Source of the DNA: Nitrosococcus halophilus Nc 4
Lineage (GTDB): Bacteria > Pseudomonadota > Gammaproteobacteria > Nitrosococcales > Nitrosococcaceae
Assembly (NCBI RefSeq): GCF_000024725.1
Contig: NC_013960.1
Location: 1,510,261-1,574,260 of the forward strand
Direction of reading: 5' to 3'
Length of the DNA: 64,000 bases
The notes beneath the pieces were generated by a model. That model saw nothing but the letters and a program-made list of their open reading frames with translations. It was not told the DNA's origin and searched no databases. The first letter of the stretch is position 1. Each line of letters starts with the position of its first letter. Of this stretch, positions 25,355 to 33,849 are shown piece by piece. A program made the position numbers and the translations under genes.

Positions 25355-25563
25355 ACGAGAATTTTACTGTATTTGCTATTATTTTGTAGTTTTTAGCGGC
25401 CCTTATCGTCGGTTCTGCCCTATGGTTTGTGGGCGAGTATTTTGCGGGTTGGAAGACGCCTTATTTGCTTTCTCTGGCGGGTGCGGTTTTGGCTTACCTG
25501 GGGGTTGCCGGTCTGGAAAAGATTCCAGTTGCTAAATGGCAGGTTGCCCGTCAGGAGAGTTGA
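25348..25563 (+). pseudogene. Small membrane protein with in-frame amber codon
   Basis: The frame from TTG at 25348 reads LAYENFTVFAIIL, then TAG at 25387-25389, then FLAALIVGSALWFVGEYFAGW and on to a TGA at 25561. Either side of the stop looks like one protein of about 70 residues with two or three membrane helices (LLSLAGAVLAYLGVAGLE). No good start lies between the TAG and the coding part except a GTG inside helix 1. It is either a pseudogene with a point nonsense mutation or a gene starting internally. Confidence 0.4.
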
Positions 25564-25584
25564 GTGCAGAACAATCGTTGCCAT

Positions 25585-26727
25585 TCAAACCTTATTTTTT
25601 CGCAATAGGCTCAGTGGATAGAAAGTATCGCGCCAGTGAATGCCGCCGCGAACAAGGGTGAGAAATGCTGATCGTGCCAGTGTGAAAACATAGAGCAAGA
25701 GGATGACCGGTTCAAATAGGACCTGATAGAAAGGGCAACTGGCGGCCCTAAAGAAGAGGCCAAATCCCCACATGGAAGCTCCGATGGTGGCTAGTGCAAT
25801 GTACTTTGAAATCGAATCCCCTACCAGCAAGATGGCCCAAGGAAGTAAGCTGGTAGCAATGATCAGGGATAGACCTAAAAATAGCTTTCCTGCTTGATAA
25901 TCTATGCCTGCTAGCACATTCTTCTCCAGGCCTTGCATAAAGGCCCTGAACGATGGATACCAGGCCAGACGTAAATCATCGAAGGCCGACCAACAATCCT
26001 GTCGATAGCCGCTTTGTTTAATGAGCTTACCCAGCTTCATATCGTCATCGGGACGGAGTGGTATTTTTTGGTGCCCCCCGATCTGCTCATAAACAGAACG
26101 ACGCACCAAGTTGAAGGCTCCCAGCCCGATAAAATAGCGCGAGTTGGGGTTGCGGGCGAGCCAGGGTTTTATATATAAAGAAAAACTTTTGGCGAAAAGA
26201 GCCACTAGCAGGTTTACCAAAGGGCTGGGCGAGTAGACTCTAGGTCCTAAAGCTAAATGATCAAGGTTATGTTTTTCCAGTACGCCTACCGCTTTCTTCA
26301 ATGCGGAGGCGGAGAAAAGAATATCGGCATCCGTAAACAGTAAAAGCTCGCCACTGGCTATTGCTGCGCCGGTGTGTAATGCATAATTCTTTCCTAGCCA
26401 TTGATCGGGCAATTGCTCAATTGTAACGATTTGTAATCGGGGATGTTGTGCTTTAATTTGGCTTAGGATAATACCGGTTCGATCTTTTGAACGATCATTG
26501 ACCACAATAATTTCAAAGTCTGGATAATCCATTCCTAGAACCGACCGCAGAGCCTGCTCGATTTCTGCTTCCTCATCTCGTGCAGGGATAATAATGGATA
26601 CTTTAGGCCAGCCACGGCAAGGATTTTGGGGCTCAGGGGGAAGTAGGTGTAACTGGTGTTGTCCGTTGAGTAGGGTAAGGAGCTGCCAGAGGTGGAAAAC
26701 CAATAATAATACAGCTAAATATAGCAT
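25585..26727 (-). CDS. Family 2 glycosyltransferase, membrane-bound
   Basis: 380 residues. An N-terminal anchor (MLYLAVLLLVFHLWQLLTLL) precedes a GT-A domain: VSIIIPARDEEAEIEQALRS, FEIIVVNDRSKDRTG, QWLGKNYALHTG, the metal site LFTDADILF, and RPDDDMKLGKLIK as the acceptor region. Two or three C-terminal helices follow (LSLIIATSLLPWAILLVG, VLFEPVILLLYVFTLA). The layout resembles glycosyltransferases that decorate isoprenoid or glycerolipids. mlaA and the alpha/beta hydrolase lie directly upstream on the same strand, which fits an envelope-lipid role. The exact acceptor is not known. Confidence 0.85.
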   Translation of the reverse strand: MLYLAVLLLVFHLWQLLTLLNGQHQLHLLPPEPQNPCRGWPKVSIIIPARDEEAEIEQALRSVLGMDYPDFEIIVVNDRSKDRTGIILSQIKAQHPRLQIVTIEQLPDQWLGKNYALHTGAAIASGELLLFTDADILFSASALKKAVGVLEKHNLDHLALGPRVYSPSPLVNLLVALFAKSFSLYIKPWLARNPNSRYFIGLGAFNLVRRSVYEQIGGHQKIPLRPDDDMKLGKLIKQSGYRQDCWSAFDDLRLAWYPSFRAFMQGLEKNVLAGIDYQAGKLFLGLSLIIATSLLPWAILLVGDSISKYIALATIGASMWGFGLFFRAASCPFYQVLFEPVILLLYVFTLARSAFLTLVRGGIHWRDTFYPLSLLRKNKV

Positions 26728-26794
26728 TTTAGATGGCGTTCTAACGTGTAGTTTCGGTGTAAAGACTCAAGAGGGGGGATAGCCTGGAAACAAA

Positions 26795-27553
26795 TTATTT
26801 AGCAATTTGAGCCTCCCTCACTTTGAGATATAAAAGACGGATGAGGTCGTATTCAAACGGTGAACCCGTCTCGTAGTAACGGAAGCTGGCGCGATGTCGT
26901 TGATCGACAGTCCGTGCAAAATAGAAGGGGATTTCAATTTCTTCATTATGTTCAAAATTAAAGGGGTCAATGGCATCAAAGACGAGGGAATCGGCTAATA
27001 AACCGGCGGTATCACGCAAGTTAGAAGGTCCGACGATAGGGAGTACGAGGTAAGGTCCTGGTCCTAAACCATAATGTCCGAGCGTTTGGCCGAAATCTTC
27101 CCGGTGCTGAAAAAATCCCAAGCGAGTAGCCGGATCCCAGATACCGGCAATACCTACAGTAGAGTTCACTACAAAGCGGGTTACTGTCTTTAAGGCTCTG
27201 GAGAATTTTAACTGTAGTAGCGTATTGGTAAAGTTGGTGATTTCTCCAATATTGGAAAAGAAATTTGAAACGCCCCTTTCGATGATATCTGGTGTGATAA
27301 ACTCATAAGTGTTGACCACGGGCAGGAAAATATACTTGTCAAACTGATAATTGAACAAGTATACCACCCGGTTAAAAGGCTCTAGGGGATCGTAAACATT
27401 GAGTATGGGAAGTTCTTTTGCTTCTGGGTTTTCGCTTAGTGAATATTCAGGAGGTATAATCTTTTCTTGGCGGGGTTGGGATGCACATCCCTGTAAAATG
27501 AGACCCAGCAGCAGAACAAATACTATTTTTATTAGTGTAGAGCGCCGCATCAT
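26795..27553 (-). CDS. mlaA: MlaA/VacJ-family outer-membrane lipoprotein
   Basis: 252 residues with signal peptide and lipobox LILQGC (mature Cys about residue 24). The family core follows: VYDPLEPFNRVVYLFNYQFDKYIFLPV, GVSNFFSNIGEITNFTNTLLQ, DFGQTLGHYGLGPGPYLVLPIVGPSNLRDTAG. MlaA takes phospholipid from the outer leaflet of the outer membrane for return by the MlaBCDEF system, of which no other gene lies nearby. It is 16 bp from the upstream serine hydrolase gene, so the two are likely cotranscribed and may act on related lipid substrates. Confidence 0.93.
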   Translation of the reverse strand: MMRRSTLIKIVFVLLLGLILQGCASQPRQEKIIPPEYSLSENPEAKELPILNVYDPLEPFNRVVYLFNYQFDKYIFLPVVNTYEFITPDIIERGVSNFFSNIGEITNFTNTLLQLKFSRALKTVTRFVVNSTVGIAGIWDPATRLGFFQHREDFGQTLGHYGLGPGPYLVLPIVGPSNLRDTAGLLADSLVFDAIDPFNFEHNEEIEIPFYFARTVDQRHRASFRYYETGSPFEYDLIRLLYLKVREAQIAK

Positions 27554-27569
27554 TGAGATTTATCCTCGG

Positions 27570-28847
27570 TTAGTTTAAAAAGAAATTCACCATATAAGCC
27601 ACATTATCCTTATATCCCATATTTCCCAGATGACCCCCTCGGGGATAGATTTTGGCCCGGGACTGGAATACTTCGCGCAGATATTCGAGTTCGCCTGGAG
27701 CAAGAATGGGATCGTCTGCGTTGGTGACCATAGCGATTTTGTCGTTTTCCTTGAGATACGCTTCAATGCTCTTAAGGCTGAGACTATGGATAAGTTGTTT
27801 TCGTTTTAGCCCGGGATAGCGTGTTTCAAAGAAAGGGAAAAGATATTCATTGAAATAGTCAAGGAAACCGATGCGGAGACTGACCTTGAAATAATTAGTG
27901 AGGGAGTCGGTAAGTGAAAGTTTTAAATTTTTGGGTTTCACATAGCCGGAATTGGTAATGACGTCAGAGACAAATATCATGTTGGCCGCCGCCCAGCGGA
28001 AAGACAGCCCAATGACAGCGGCTAAGGTCTCTTCGCTGGGCTGGTATCGCTGGTAAGCTTTGTAGAGAAATTCATCATTGAATTCTACTTGCTCCTCGGT
28101 CCTATAGATTTCAGTAAATCGATTGATCACCCTATTGATGAAATCATTTAGGTGATCCATCCCTCCAGGAATATTATTGGCAAGTAGCTGATCCAAAATA
28201 GAGACGGAATTATACAAACTGACGGGAGGGTTGATCATCAGCACCTTTTTAAAATTAAAGATCTGTTTTTTATCATCTAAGCGAGCCACAAATGCGGCTT
28301 GGGCGCCTCCCAAACTGTAGCCTGTGAGATAAAAATCGGTGACTTCAATGTCCTCTTTTACCTGATTCCAGGCAAGTTGCATCACCCGGTACAGATCTGC
28401 GGAGTCCTCAACGACATGACCGGGCACCGAGTGGGTCGAAGCCGAGGTAACAAAATTGGGATGGGTAGGAGACGGTAATGAGATCACATGGAAACCGGCT
28501 TGGAATAAGGCTTTCTGTAAGATTTGCATGCCGGGGGCATTGGCGCTAGACCCCGTCCCGGAGATAGCAAAAACGAGGGGCGCCTTCTGTTTTTGAGCGG
28601 CCAGCAAGTACTCCAAACGTTTAGTGTACCAGAGCGTTTCTGGGATTTTGCGATCCTCGAAGACCGTAAGTTCTAAGGGCTTGATATTGATTTTATCCGG
28701 CAGATCTGCTTGTAATTGACGGGGTGTGCCGATTACGGTGGCCTCGTAAGAGTTGCTGATTGGATAGCCATAGGTGTGTGTATCGGCATAGAGAATGGGG
28801 TAGGGGGCAAAGAGAAAAGTTAAGAGGGTAATGATCCAGGTTCTCAT
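27570..28847 (-). CDS. Exported alpha/beta-hydrolase-fold serine hydrolase
   Basis: 425 residues from ATG at 28847, which starts a clean signal peptide (MRTWIITLLTFLFAPYPILYA); a longer frame reaches 28910. The nucleophile elbow is FYLTGYSLGGAQAAFVA, the oxyanion region LVFAISGTGSSANAPGM, and the Asp and His candidates are NADDPILAPGE and GGHLGNMGYKDN. It is thus a periplasmic or outer-membrane esterase or lipase. The 16-bp spacing to mlaA suggests a joint role in lipid turnover. The substrate is not predictable. Confidence 0.8.
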   Translation of the reverse strand: MRTWIITLLTFLFAPYPILYADTHTYGYPISNSYEATVIGTPRQLQADLPDKINIKPLELTVFEDRKIPETLWYTKRLEYLLAAQKQKAPLVFAISGTGSSANAPGMQILQKALFQAGFHVISLPSPTHPNFVTSASTHSVPGHVVEDSADLYRVMQLAWNQVKEDIEVTDFYLTGYSLGGAQAAFVARLDDKKQIFNFKKVLMINPPVSLYNSVSILDQLLANNIPGGMDHLNDFINRVINRFTEIYRTEEQVEFNDEFLYKAYQRYQPSEETLAAVIGLSFRWAAANMIFVSDVITNSGYVKPKNLKLSLTDSLTNYFKVSLRIGFLDYFNEYLFPFFETRYPGLKRKQLIHSLSLKSIEAYLKENDKIAMVTNADDPILAPGELEYLREVFQSRAKIYPRGGHLGNMGYKDNVAYMVNFFLN

Positions 28848-28910
28848 GGGTGTTTGTTCTGTACAGATAGTTAATAAGCAAAGAATAACAATGGCTTGAA
28901 AGGGTACCAA

Positions 28911-29407
28911 CGTATCGTCATTCTCAAACCATAACGGGGTCTGGGCATCATCGCAACTTTTTTAACTGTCCACTAGAGCGCTAGCCGTAGGCTATCATGC
29001 AGTCAGTCCAGGTCCTCCGAGCATTTCATCCACAGATACCCAACCCTTATTAACATTTCATAGTTGCAAATAAGCAACAAGAAATATAATTATATATCAG
29101 TCCCTTACCCTTAATGTGGGGGAGTGATTGTTAGCAATAAGCAACATCCCTGTCCGCAAGTCAATTCACAGCAAGCAGTGAAGCATTAGGCAATTAACTG
29201 ATTTAAAAAGAAACAACTCTCTTTGGCATAATATCTGCCCATGGGGCAGACGCAATTACCTTAAAAAAATGATGCCAGATATAAACGGCGGCTATACGAA
29301 AAAATTCTCGGTGTCATTGATCTAATTGCTTTCTAGTTTACTCATCAAAAATAAAAACGTGCCGAAAAAATAAACAAGCATTTTGTTAGGGAAGGGGTTC
29401 TGAAATT
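28911..29407. other. AT-rich intergenic region
   Basis: No gene. It lies between the 3' end of the multicopper oxidase gene and the 5' end of the hydrolase gene, both on the minus strand, so it holds the promoter of the hydrolase-mlaA unit. A short palindrome CTGCCC-ATG-GGGCAG sits at 29236-29250. Confidence 0.4.
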
Positions 29408-31435
29408 TTATGGTGCACCATTCGCGGGGCAATTGGCCGGATCGCCAACACAGTATGGCCGCATCATTTCATTGTCCTCATGCTCAAGAATATGGCAGTG
29501 CCATACATAAAGACCGGGAATATCAAACTTGGCCTTGATCCGGGTGATTTCTCCTGGAAGGGCGATCACGGTGTCTTTGAAACCGGTCTCCCAAGGTTGA
29601 GGGTCAGAGGAACCATCATCACCAAAGGGTTGCCGGTTTAATACCTGGAATTGCACCAGGTGCAGATGGATGGGATGGGCGTCTTCCGTAAAGTTGTATA
29701 TTTCCCAAATTTCGGTACTCCCCAGCGCCGGATTCTCCGTGATCGTATTTTCCCAAAATAGGGGGTTGGCCATACCGTTATGGAGTGTCCCTAGCAAAGC
29801 AGCAATGGGACCGAATTCCTCGGCTTCTGGAGAACAGCCTATTTGCTGCACTTTTCCTTTTTGCACCTTGACGCAGACTTCCTGGGACTCCTCCTCATTG
29901 AGGGATACCTGCCGTGTATGGGTGGATGGACCGAGTTCTTCGAAGGAAGGTAGCACTAGGGTATCTGGATTGGCGCTTGGGTCCGGTTCCGTAAGCGGGA
30001 CGACCTGGAACTTCATCACTTGGCCTGTGGTTTCTGGATTGGCAGGCTCGAAATCCACTCCTGGGCGACCGCCCCCGAAGGGCTCGTCAGGACCCACATT
30101 GACTAGATAGATGGCCTCGCCAGGGGCAAACCCCGAAAAATCGACGATGACATCCGCCCGTTCTGCCGGGGCCATGAGGAGTTCATCGAGGGCCACCGGT
30201 TGGGGTAAGAACCCCCCATCGGCTCCAATCTGTACAAACTCATCTGTGAGATTAGACCAAGTAGTTGAGTTATCTGGCTGAGCAGCTGTTACGGCCTTCA
30301 AAATAAGGAAACGGGAATTCGAACCGTTCAAGAAGCGGAAGCGATACCTACGGGGCTCCACCTGGAGTACGGGCCAGGTCCTGCCATTCACCACCATGGT
30401 ATTGCCAAAGAACTCGGGGTTCCAGATGGGAGGCACATCGGAGTCGGGAAGGAAGTCTATCTTAAGCTGGTCTGGTGACAAACCCTCGAAAAATGCCCGG
30501 TTATCCGGATAGAAAAGGGAACCATCCTCGTTGAAAGAGCGGTCCTGGATGGCAATGGGAATCTCGAAAAACTTTTGGGGGCCCTGCCGATTGCCATCAG
30601 GCTTTGGTGCCGAGCCAGGGAGGTTAAGGTTGTCCTCCTCCTCGCCACGGAGTAGATAGAAACCTGCCGGTCCCGCATAGACATTGAGCCGGGTGATGCC
30701 CAAGGCATGGTCATGATACCAGAGCGTAGCGGAGGGTTGGTCATTGGGATATTGGAATAGGGCATACCCCAAATTACCCGGATTGTCGTTATTGGGATCC
30801 GCATCGGTGGTCGTAATGTCACCAAAGAGGGTTCCCGACGGGTCAGAGCCTGGGGGGAGATTATTGGCGGCAGGCAGCCACCAAGCTTCAGGGTAACCAT
30901 CGCTCTCAGGAGCCACCCGCATCCCATGCACATGGGTCACTATGGGGACTGGACCTGTATAGGTTTCTTGACTTTGGCCCCGGCAATCGGTCCGGGTCGT
31001 TCCATCGATGCAGTCCTGTGACGGGTTCGCCCAGTGCAGGGTCTGGTCTACGGGGAGCAGGTGGGGCAAAAAGTCGCCGTTCTCATCCACTAGGTTGTTG
31101 ACCCACTTGACCCGAGTTGGTCTATTGACCTGGGCTTCAATAGTAAAGGCGGGATAGTTGCGGGTTTCGGGATGACCCACAGCCCCATAACTCCATACTG
31201 GGGTCTTTGGGAAACCCGTGCTGGGAAGGATCTGCTGCTGAAACTGCACCACCTCGATCTCATAGTAATCAATTGGCGGACCACCCTGCTGCATAATAGT
31301 GTCCGCTTTAGGCATGACTGGGGGAATGACCAAAGGGTCCACATATTTTGGAATGTCCTCGGCCGGCAGGAGGTCCGCTAACACGTTCGAGAAACTAATC
31401 CCTAAAAAAAGAAGAAGCGAGCAGATAAAGGGCAT
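29408..31435 (-). CDS. Periplasmic multicopper oxidase
   Basis: 675 residues with a signal peptide (PFICSLLLFLGISFSNVLA). All four copper-binding motifs are present in order: HVHGMR (about 170), WYHDHALG (about 242), HPIHLHL (587) and HCHILEHEDNEMM (646), the last carrying the type 1 Cys and axial Met. The three cupredoxin domains and the long insertions resemble the CotA/bilirubin-oxidase/phenoxazinone-synthase type. Likely roles are copper tolerance, Mn/Fe oxidation or oxidation of nitrogen-cycle intermediates; the sequence does not decide. A truncated sigma54 activator gene lies directly upstream on the same strand. Confidence 0.92.
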   Translation of the reverse strand: MPFICSLLLFLGISFSNVLADLLPAEDIPKYVDPLVIPPVMPKADTIMQQGGPPIDYYEIEVVQFQQQILPSTGFPKTPVWSYGAVGHPETRNYPAFTIEAQVNRPTRVKWVNNLVDENGDFLPHLLPVDQTLHWANPSQDCIDGTTRTDCRGQSQETYTGPVPIVTHVHGMRVAPESDGYPEAWWLPAANNLPPGSDPSGTLFGDITTTDADPNNDNPGNLGYALFQYPNDQPSATLWYHDHALGITRLNVYAGPAGFYLLRGEEEDNLNLPGSAPKPDGNRQGPQKFFEIPIAIQDRSFNEDGSLFYPDNRAFFEGLSPDQLKIDFLPDSDVPPIWNPEFFGNTMVVNGRTWPVLQVEPRRYRFRFLNGSNSRFLILKAVTAAQPDNSTTWSNLTDEFVQIGADGGFLPQPVALDELLMAPAERADVIVDFSGFAPGEAIYLVNVGPDEPFGGGRPGVDFEPANPETTGQVMKFQVVPLTEPDPSANPDTLVLPSFEELGPSTHTRQVSLNEEESQEVCVKVQKGKVQQIGCSPEAEEFGPIAALLGTLHNGMANPLFWENTITENPALGSTEIWEIYNFTEDAHPIHLHLVQFQVLNRQPFGDDGSSDPQPWETGFKDTVIALPGEITRIKAKFDIPGLYVWHCHILEHEDNEMMRPYCVGDPANCPANGAP

Positions 31436-31596
31436 CGTGGTCCCTCCTTAAGTGGGTGCGACAGTGCATGGTGCGTTGCGCTAGTGGTCTAGAAATTGAT
31501 TTGCTCGAAGCGTATCCATTAATTGTTTCTTTAGTAGGCTATTTATTTAACCCTCTCTAGCAGAGGGAGCCAAGTTATCGGGAGATGGCTAAACTA

Positions 31597-32199
31597 TTAA
31601 AGATAGGGCAAAAACAATACCAGAAGAAATATGGTGCCGCCGCTGGCGGCTTCGATCCGTCCAATTTTACGCCGAGCCGCGCCAGTGAATGCTCCTTTCT
31701 CGTGGCCAAAAAGCTCGCTTTGGATAAGAGAGGGCGGCAGAGCCGCGCAGTTAACAGCCTCAAATGGTCCTTGGCGTTGGGAGTAGTGATGGATCGCCCG
31801 GGCAACCAATTCCTTGCCCGTGCCGCTTTCGCCCCTAATCAGTACCGGGGCATTGACTGCCGCGATTTTTTGGATATCGTGGTTCAGTTTGCACATTTGT
31901 GGGTTTTTACCCACGAGTAAATGATCCAGAAATGGTTCCACCATTGGGGGCTTTTCAGCAAGGCAGGCAAGCTTAGCCATGCCTAGGGCATGGCCCAAAG
32001 TGATCTGTAATCGTGGCATATCCAGGGGCAGGGTATGGTAGTCAAAAAAGCAGCCGCTGATGAATTCATTCAGTGTCTTGTTTTGGGGAAAGGTTGCGGG
32101 CACCAATGCGATCCACTGCATGGCTACTGATGAACAGCATAAGTCTGCTAATTTAGTAACTTCTGCTTGACTGATTTCTGGATTCAGCAGTGGTTTCAT
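31597..32199 (-). pseudogene. Truncated sigma54-dependent transcriptional activator
   Basis: 200 codons. An N-terminal sensor-like region (about 1-85, [20 protein letters not shown]) is followed by the start of a sigma54 AAA+ domain: [21 protein letters not shown] (Walker A) and the sigma54-contact loop [10 protein letters not shown]. After [13 protein letters not shown], where the family continues with Asp-Glu (Walker B), the sequence switches to LVLFLPYL and stops. The rest of the ATPase and the DNA-binding HTH are missing. It cannot activate transcription. The oxidase gene immediately downstream may once have been its target. Confidence 0.8.
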
Positions 32200-32718
32200 G
32201 AAGCTGGTAACAGGTTTTCAATTCTGCCAGGCTTGGAATAACCTCCGAAGGGGACGGCTTTAGCAACAAGAGCGGGATGTTCCTTTCTGAGAAAGGTAGC
32301 TTTTGGCTAACCATTGTGTTGATTTTATACATTACCTAGTATGACCCCTATCGGTGCTTCCCTGGGAATCTTTTAGCTGGAATTTATCTTAGGTAACACA
32401 CTTATATTTAATATATATAGCACAATAGTGCTAGCAATTTTTATTCATAAAAATCAATTTGTTAAAGTTCGAAGACGAATAAAATGCAAGTTAGCACTAT
32501 CCTTAAGTTGGGTTTAATTTGGTAAGTTATTGATTGTTGTGGCAAGTTTGCCCAAAGTTGCCCGAAGTATTGATAGTAAAATCTTAGAAACCAGCCTTTC
32601 AGGGGAGGAGTATCCGGTTCATTGGCATCTTGAATCACTATGTCCTTATTGGCCTACTCCCTTGGGCTAGACTGAGCCCATAGCCTGTTATTTTTTATAG
32701 AATTATTGAGGTTCCCTT
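32200..32718. other. AT-rich intergenic region
   Basis: No gene. It separates the truncated activator from the divergent Old Yellow Enzyme gene and should carry promoters for both. Near 32543-32566 a short direct repeat occurs (AGTTTGCCCAA, AGTTGCCCGAA). No operator can be assigned. Confidence 0.4.
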
Positions 32719-33819
32719 ATGCCAAATGCTCAGAAGCCAGTGATAGGCCTTTTCTTGCCCCTTAAATTGGGTCCCTATGAGTTGCCTAATCGAATGGTGA
32801 TGGCGCCCCTCACCCGTAACCGAGCAGGGCCGGGCAATGTCCCTCAAGAAATGAATGCCGTCTATTATGCTCAGCGGGCCTCAGCGGGTCTAATTATTAG
32901 CGAAGCAACGCAGGTTTCGCCCCAGGGCGTGGGTTATCCCCATACACCGGGGATCCATAATAAGGAACAGGTGGCTGGCTGGCAGCGGGTGACAGCAGCG
33001 ATCCATGAGCGGGGAGGACGTATTTTCCTACAGCTCTGGCATGTGGGGCGCATTTCCCACCCCTCGCTGCAGCCAGGAGGGGCGCTGCCAGTGGCGCCTT
33101 CAGCCATTCGGCCCACCGGGCAGGCCATTACCTACCAGGGCATGCAACCGTTTGTGACCCCTCGCGCTTTAGCCATAGATGAAATTCCCGACACCATAGG
33201 GCAGTTCCGGAGTGCTGCTCGCTATGCCCTGGAGGCTGGATTTGATGGCGTAGAGATCCATGCTGCCAATGGTTATCTGTTGGATCAATTCCTGCGAGAT
33301 GGGACCAACCAACGGACTGATGCTTACGGTGGCTCTCTGGAAAATCGGACCCGTCTTTTGGGGGAAGTCACCGAAGCAGTCGCTTCGGTATGGGGCAGTG
33401 AGCGGGTAGGGGTACGGTTATCGCCTTTAAACCCTTTTAATGACATGTATGATTCCCATCCTGAAGAAACCTTCAGCTATGCGGTTGAGAAACTCAATCC
33501 TTTGGGTCTGGCCTATCTCCACGTGGTGGAAAGTAAGATTGGAAATACCGGCGATGCAGGTCCTGGTTTCGATACCCGCAAACTGCGGGATATTTTCACT
33601 GGCCTCTACATGGCCAATGGCGGCTATGACCGGGAACGGGCTGAAGCCGTATTAGCCGCAGGTGAAGCGGATCTGATCTCATTTGGCACCTTGTTTATTG
33701 CCAACCCAGATCTCCCGGAGCGGTTTGCACGTTATGCTCCCTTAAATGCACCCGATCCAGAGACTTTCTATGGGGGAAATGAAAAGGGTTATACGGACTA
33801 TCCTTTTCTTGAGAGCTGA
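32719..33819 (+). CDS. nemA: Old Yellow Enzyme-family alkene reductase
   Basis: 366 residues. FMN-binding TIM barrel: LPNRMVMAPLTRNRAGPGN at the N-terminus, FLQLWHVGRISHPS, FDGVEIHAANGYLLDQFLRDGTNQRTDAYGGS (the His-Asn pair that binds the nitro or carbonyl group), and the C-terminal DLISFGTLFIANPDLPERF. These NADPH enzymes reduce activated C=C bonds and nitro or nitrate-ester compounds such as N-ethylmaleimide. It is a single-gene unit with its own promoter region. The gene symbol follows the E. coli homologue and is tentative. Confidence 0.9.
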   Translation: MPNAQKPVIGLFLPLKLGPYELPNRMVMAPLTRNRAGPGNVPQEMNAVYYAQRASAGLIISEATQVSPQGVGYPHTPGIHNKEQVAGWQRVTAAIHERGGRIFLQLWHVGRISHPSLQPGGALPVAPSAIRPTGQAITYQGMQPFVTPRALAIDEIPDTIGQFRSAARYALEAGFDGVEIHAANGYLLDQFLRDGTNQRTDAYGGSLENRTRLLGEVTEAVASVWGSERVGVRLSPLNPFNDMYDSHPEETFSYAVEKLNPLGLAYLHVVESKIGNTGDAGPGFDTRKLRDIFTGLYMANGGYDRERAEAVLAAGEADLISFGTLFIANPDLPERFARYAPLNAPDPETFYGGNEKGYTDYPFLES

Positions 33820-33849
33820 GAAGCCGTTTTAAAAATGCCCAACGCAAAT

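Noticed and set aside
29221-29240. Sigma54-like promoter (GG, 10 nt, GC) on the plus strand
   Set aside because: No plus-strand gene follows; both neighbours are on the minus strand. The match is short and expected by chance.
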